A model generated the notes under the pieces. The model was not told the origin of the DNA. It made no database searches and saw nothing but the letters and a program-made list of their open reading frames with translations. A stretch of DNA of 10,000 bases from Stramonita haemastoma (Eukaryota; Mollusca; Gastropoda; Neogastropoda; Muricidae): contig JASPKP010000078.1 of NCBI GenBank assembly GCA_030674155.1, positions 15,001 through 25,000 on the forward strand, read 5' to 3'. The translations under genes and the position numbers were made by a program. Shown piece after piece: positions 6,393-10,000 of the stretch; the first letter of the stretch is position 1; each line of letters opens with the position of its first letter.

Positions 6393-8999
6393 TCAAGAAA
6401 GTATTTGGGTCAACAATATTTTCCTTTTGTTAATAGAATGAAAAATATATCTAGACAAACTATGCCTGTACTCGTTATTTGTTGCTTTGAGCAGATCTGG
6501 TAATGGCACATTGATGCACTTGCTTAAGAACTTTTCCCTCAAGTCTGTGTACATGCAACATTCCATAAGAAAGTGGGCTTCATTTTCAACTATTGTTTTA
6601 CAAAAAGGACACATTTTTTCTTGAACATTTTCATTATACCTGTATACATTATTATTAAGAGGTAGAACGTTACATCTTGCTTGTGTAATTGCTACTCGAA
6701 AGCAGTAGACATCAATAGAGTTTATATATTGCTCTTTTTCAAAAATACTTTTAAACGATCTGTAATTGTCATACCTCTCTTTATCTCGTATAGTCCCATC
6801 CCATTCTTGAATGAACAGATCCACTAATCTTTGTTTAAACATACCTAAGAAAGCTTTTACATCTCCCACACTTTGCTGCATCCAAACAATGTTAAAACCC
6901 GTTTCACACAAAATTTCTCTTATTTTTGAAATCCAGCAATGTTTCCCATGTCTATCTAACTCTAGCTGCATGCAGTAAGCATTATATGATATTCTATTTT
7001 GATCTAATTGTGGTAGTTTTAACCAGTACTTAATGGCTCTTATACAGGAATTGACATAAAGTGGATATCTTCCTAAATCACCGTATACCATCTTATTGGG
7101 TGTCCTTACTGGTACTCCCAAAAATCTTTTACATGCCATCAAATGAATTTTCTCGATGTGTTCTAGTCTGTTTGTGCCCCATATTTCTGATGAGTACAAT
7201 AGAATTGGTTGAATCTTAATATCGAAAATCTTGAAGAAAGTACGAACGTTCATCTCTTTATATCTATGAAAGACTTTATTTAACTGAATCACTGCCTTCC
7301 TTCCTTTAGTGACTAAATGTTCTGTACCTAGTTTACAGCTAATCTTTGTTGTGAAATTAAACCCTAAATAACAATACTGGTTCACGACCTCTAACCTAAT
7401 ACCACTGTAATACCATTGTTCCTGTTTTGAAAGAAATCCCCCTTTCCTAAAAACCATCACCTTTGTTTTATTGATGTTGACACTCAATTGTAAATTATTA
7501 CAACAGTCTTTTAAAATATTTAATTGATGTTGCAAACCTCCTGGGGTTGTTGAAAACAGTGCAACATCGTCTGCAAACATCAGAATAAAGATATCCATAA
7601 TATTTGGTAATAACTGGACTCCATGCCTTCCTTTTTTGTTCATATCATCAGCTAGCTGGTTAATGAATACTGAAAACAACGTAGGACTCAGAACACAGCC
7701 TTGCCTGACTCCTATTGGACATTCAAAAAACTCTGATAATTGGCTATTTATTCGAATACACGATAATAAAGAGTTATACATGGCTGATAATGAAGCAAAG
7801 AATTTTCCTTTAACCCCTGATTTTTAATACAGCTCAAAAGTTTATCATGTTTAACAGAGTCAAAGCTTTTTTAAAGTCAACAAATGCAACGTACAGCTTT
7901 TTACCTTTCTTAGACATACACTTCTGGACAATTGAATATAGATTGAAAATCTGGTCTATCGTAGAATATCTTTTCCTGAAACCTGCTTGATTTTCACATA
8001 TCAAGTGATTATCTTCTAGCCACGAATATAGCCTTGTGTTTAATATAGAAGTATAACATTTAGATAGTATACTCAGTAATGATACTCCCCTATAATTGTC
8101 TACTAGCTCTGGATCCCCCTTTTTATAAATCGGAATAATAATGGCTTTAGACCATATCTGTGGATATATACCTTTACTGAAAATAGTATTGAAAAGCTTG
8201 AATATGAACTGTTTAGCTTCACTAGTTACATTTTTTAGCATTTCTGCAATAATTTTATCAATCCCGCATGCCTTACCAGACTTCAGTTTATGTATAGCTC
8301 TATTTATTTCTTCTTCTGTAATCTCTCTATTCAGTTCATGTTCATTTTCTTCTAACAGATCTGCTTCTGTGTGTATGCATTGATTAAATACTGCTTCATT
8401 ACTTTGAAATACCTCTTTGAAATAGTTAACCCAGTCTGTCTTATTTATTTTGTTTGAAACTCTATCTTTATTAACACAACCCATACTCCGCAGGTCTTTC
8501 CAGAACAGTGCTGAATTTGCACTATTGTTAGCTAGAGACTCTACTTTTTGTTTTCTAAATGTTTGGCGTTTGGTCTTTAATAAATGTCTATATTTTTTCC
8601 GTGTTGTAACATATATCTGTCTGTCATTCTCGTCTTTTGTTTTTCTGAATAAATTCAATGCTCTTCTTGTCTCTTTCTTAACCTGATGACACTCATCATC
8701 AAACCACCTTGACCGTTTGTTCTGACAAGTATGATGTCTGGTGAGCATACAACTGCTAGCCTCATTCAGGCATTGTGTAAATTGCTCCAGAGCATCATCT
8801 ATGTCACTGTCAAGTAGGTTTAAGGCACTAACAATTCTGTTCTGCATGGTAAGGCTGTTAAGTGTTTCAATAAATTCTTTTTTCTTATCATCTTTCCAAA
8901 CAACTTTTTCTACTACACTATGTTCGTCTTCATTAGTTTGTTCATCATCGTTTTGTTTAGTCACATTCCTTTTTAAACCAATCCTCATAAAAACAGGTA

Positions 9000-9789
9000 G
9001 ATGATCTGAATCTGTAGTACTACTAATGTCTACAGTTACAATATCGACAGATGCATACCATTCACAAGACATGATAAAATAGTCAACCGTGCTGGCTCCT
9101 GCAAATGAAATATATGTATACCCGTCATCAAAGTCATGTTGACACAGACCATTCAAAATTAAATAATCAAACATATTACAAATTTCAAGTAGTTGAGTGC
9201 CAAATAGATTCGTCTGTTTATCTTGTGAGTTTCTAACAAAATCACTTGTGACATACACTGTTTTTAAGTCCCCATCAAACTCATCATCAGAAAAAGAATT
9301 ATTCTCACATGCTGTTCTTGCATTCAAATCACCAGTTAATAGAACATAAAAATCATCATTCAATTCTTGCAAGTCCAATATACACTGCTCCAGCATTTCC
9401 ATACCATATCCATTTGGATGATGTTTCCAGAACACAGAATCATATGGAGGTATATAAGCACAGATTAAAAGTACATTTTTATTAGTTTGTAACAGATTCT
9501 TCTGAATGTTTAGCACAACTATATTATCATATTTTATATCAACCTTATCAATGTAGCAGGCATACTTTTTTCTCACCATCACAATCACTCCTCCAGAATA
9601 TCGGCCCTGATGCGACAATTTCTTGGCCTTTGATGTAAATACAACAAAATCACTGAAAAGTGTTGATTCAAAGTCATAGCTCATAAACGTTTCTGTTAAA
9701 CAGATAAAATCATGTAGCTGAAGAAAGTTAACAAAATCATTATTCTCTAACTTTTGCAATAAGCCGTTAACATTATAATTTAGAAAATC
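9000..9789 (-). other. Endonuclease/exonuclease/phosphatase (APE-type) domain of element B
   Basis: All signature residues expected of an APE-like LINE endonuclease can be seen in one unbroken frame: the Asn in NVNGL, Glu44 in TET for metal binding, Asp165 and Asn167 in GDLNAR, Asp247 in STVDYF, and the terminal Asp273-His274 pair in SDHLPV. This domain makes the first nick for target-primed reverse transcription. It carries no internal stop or frameshift. Element A lacks this part. Confidence 0.9.
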
Positions 9790-9822
9790 AATATGTTGCT
9801 TATGTACATTATCTACAAACAT

Positions 9823-9999
9823 GTGTGTCTCATTCTCTTTGGGTTCACCAATTAAGCCACAAGGTTGACTTTTATTTTCCTTATATTTAGATACTGTTTT
9901 TGTGGCCCGGCCAATGTCCTATTTCTTGGAGACAGAGGCTCCAGAATTAGCAGGCTTCCTTTTCTCACGCAAGGCCACTCCACTCTCATGGGAATGATC
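9823..9999 (-). pseudogene. N-terminal extension of element B ORF, interrupted by one TAG
   Basis: Upstream of the ATG at 9822 the same frame stays open for 32 codons back to a TAG at 9919-9921, then for a further 26 codons to the window edge. The predicted residues are basic and polar (Lys, Arg, Ser and Glu rich) with no low complexity, resembling ordinary coding sequence. A CAG-to-TAG change is the simplest origin of the stop. The ATG at 9822 lies only about 12 codons before the endonuclease core, so it could still be a usable start. Whether this extension belongs to ORF2 or to the end of an ORF1 cannot be decided here. Confidence 0.55.
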
Positions 10000-10000
10000 C

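Larger units (their letters stand above)
6393..9999 (-). pseudogene. LINE element B: APE-endonuclease/reverse transcriptase ORF, nearly full length, disabled
   Basis: A single ORF of about 1,200 codons for a protein that nicks target DNA and reverse-transcribes the element. Counting from the ATG at 9822, the endonuclease shows NVNGL (17-21), TET (Glu44), GGVIVMVRK (77-85), AYIPP (122-126), GDLNAR (164-169), STVDYF (244-249) and SDHLPV with His274. A basic linker follows. RT begins near residue 515; KACGIDK replaces the usual KAPGPDG. Then come NNYRG-like DNYRG, motif A ending at the first break, GVRQGCVLSP and FADD (7566-7577). The C-terminal domain ends in a C-x2-C-x8-H-x4-C knuckle. Lesions are TAG at 9919-9921, one base lost in the T run at 7862-7864 and another in the A run at 7809-7811. 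The frame stays open beyond that TAG to the window edge, so the protein starts upstream. Clade unresolved (Jockey/I or CR1 side); related to element A. Confidence 0.93.

Noticed and set aside
7636..9004. Short plus-strand frames (near 7636, 8141, 8450 and 8741)
   Set aside because: They lie antisense to the intact RT/endonuclease frames of element B and show no recognisable domain.
1..10000. A novel functional multi-gene system
   Set aside because: Every supportable coding segment is a LINE RT or endonuclease and the rest is repeat. Nothing suggests a host pathway, defence system or domesticated gene.

Overview
The window is eukaryotic, non-genic, repeat-dominated DNA. No host protein gene, rRNA, tRNA or CRISPR array can be supported. 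Several non-LTR (LINE-type) retrotransposon remains are embedded in kilobases of GA/GACA-rich repeat. The element types, the degenerate GA/GACA and TG microsatellites and the AT-rich background suit an invertebrate animal, perhaps a mollusc or another marine invertebrate. That taxonomic guess is weak and rests only on the style of the repeats.

Layout, left to right. (1) Positions 1-2259 hold 'element A' on the minus strand: the reverse-transcriptase (RT) half of a LINE ORF and its C-terminal domain, cut off at its 5' side where the coding sequence meets GA/TC repeat. It carries two single-base frameshifts and one in-frame TAG. (2) Positions 2260-5450 are a purine-rich block that looks like simple repeat but has higher-order organisation. 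It contains a 13-bp minisatellite, (GACA)n runs, three copies of one degenerate block, four of another, and a roughly 100-bp non-GA spacer present twice. The second spacer copy is interrupted by 'element C' (3982-4498, plus strand), a 5'-truncated RTE-like LINE 3' end with a GAA tail and a candidate 8-bp target-site duplication. The first spacer copy serves as the empty site. (3) Positions 5448-5545 resemble the 3' end of another minus-strand retroposon (AATAAA signal and an ATTC-type tail). This is followed by unassigned AT-rich DNA, a (TG)n microsatellite and a 133-bp pure purine tract. (4) Positions 6121-10000 hold 'element B' on the minus strand. It is a nearly complete LINE ORF with an APE-type endonuclease, an RT and a C-terminal zinc-knuckle domain, followed by a 3' UTR and a short 7-bp tandem tail. 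It has one in-frame TAG and two closely spaced frameshifts, and it continues beyond the window.

Elements A and B are clearly related, sharing RT, a C-terminal domain and an identical C-x2-C-x8-H-x4-C spacing, but they are diverged enough to be different families of one clade. Nothing here looks like a new functional system. The most informative structures are the empty/filled site pair around element C, the higher-order organisation of the 'simple' GA block, and the repeated abutment of retroposon 3' tails against GA/TC tracts. Three of the four LINE frameshifts fall in homopolymer runs, so sequencing error should be excluded before the copies are declared dead.
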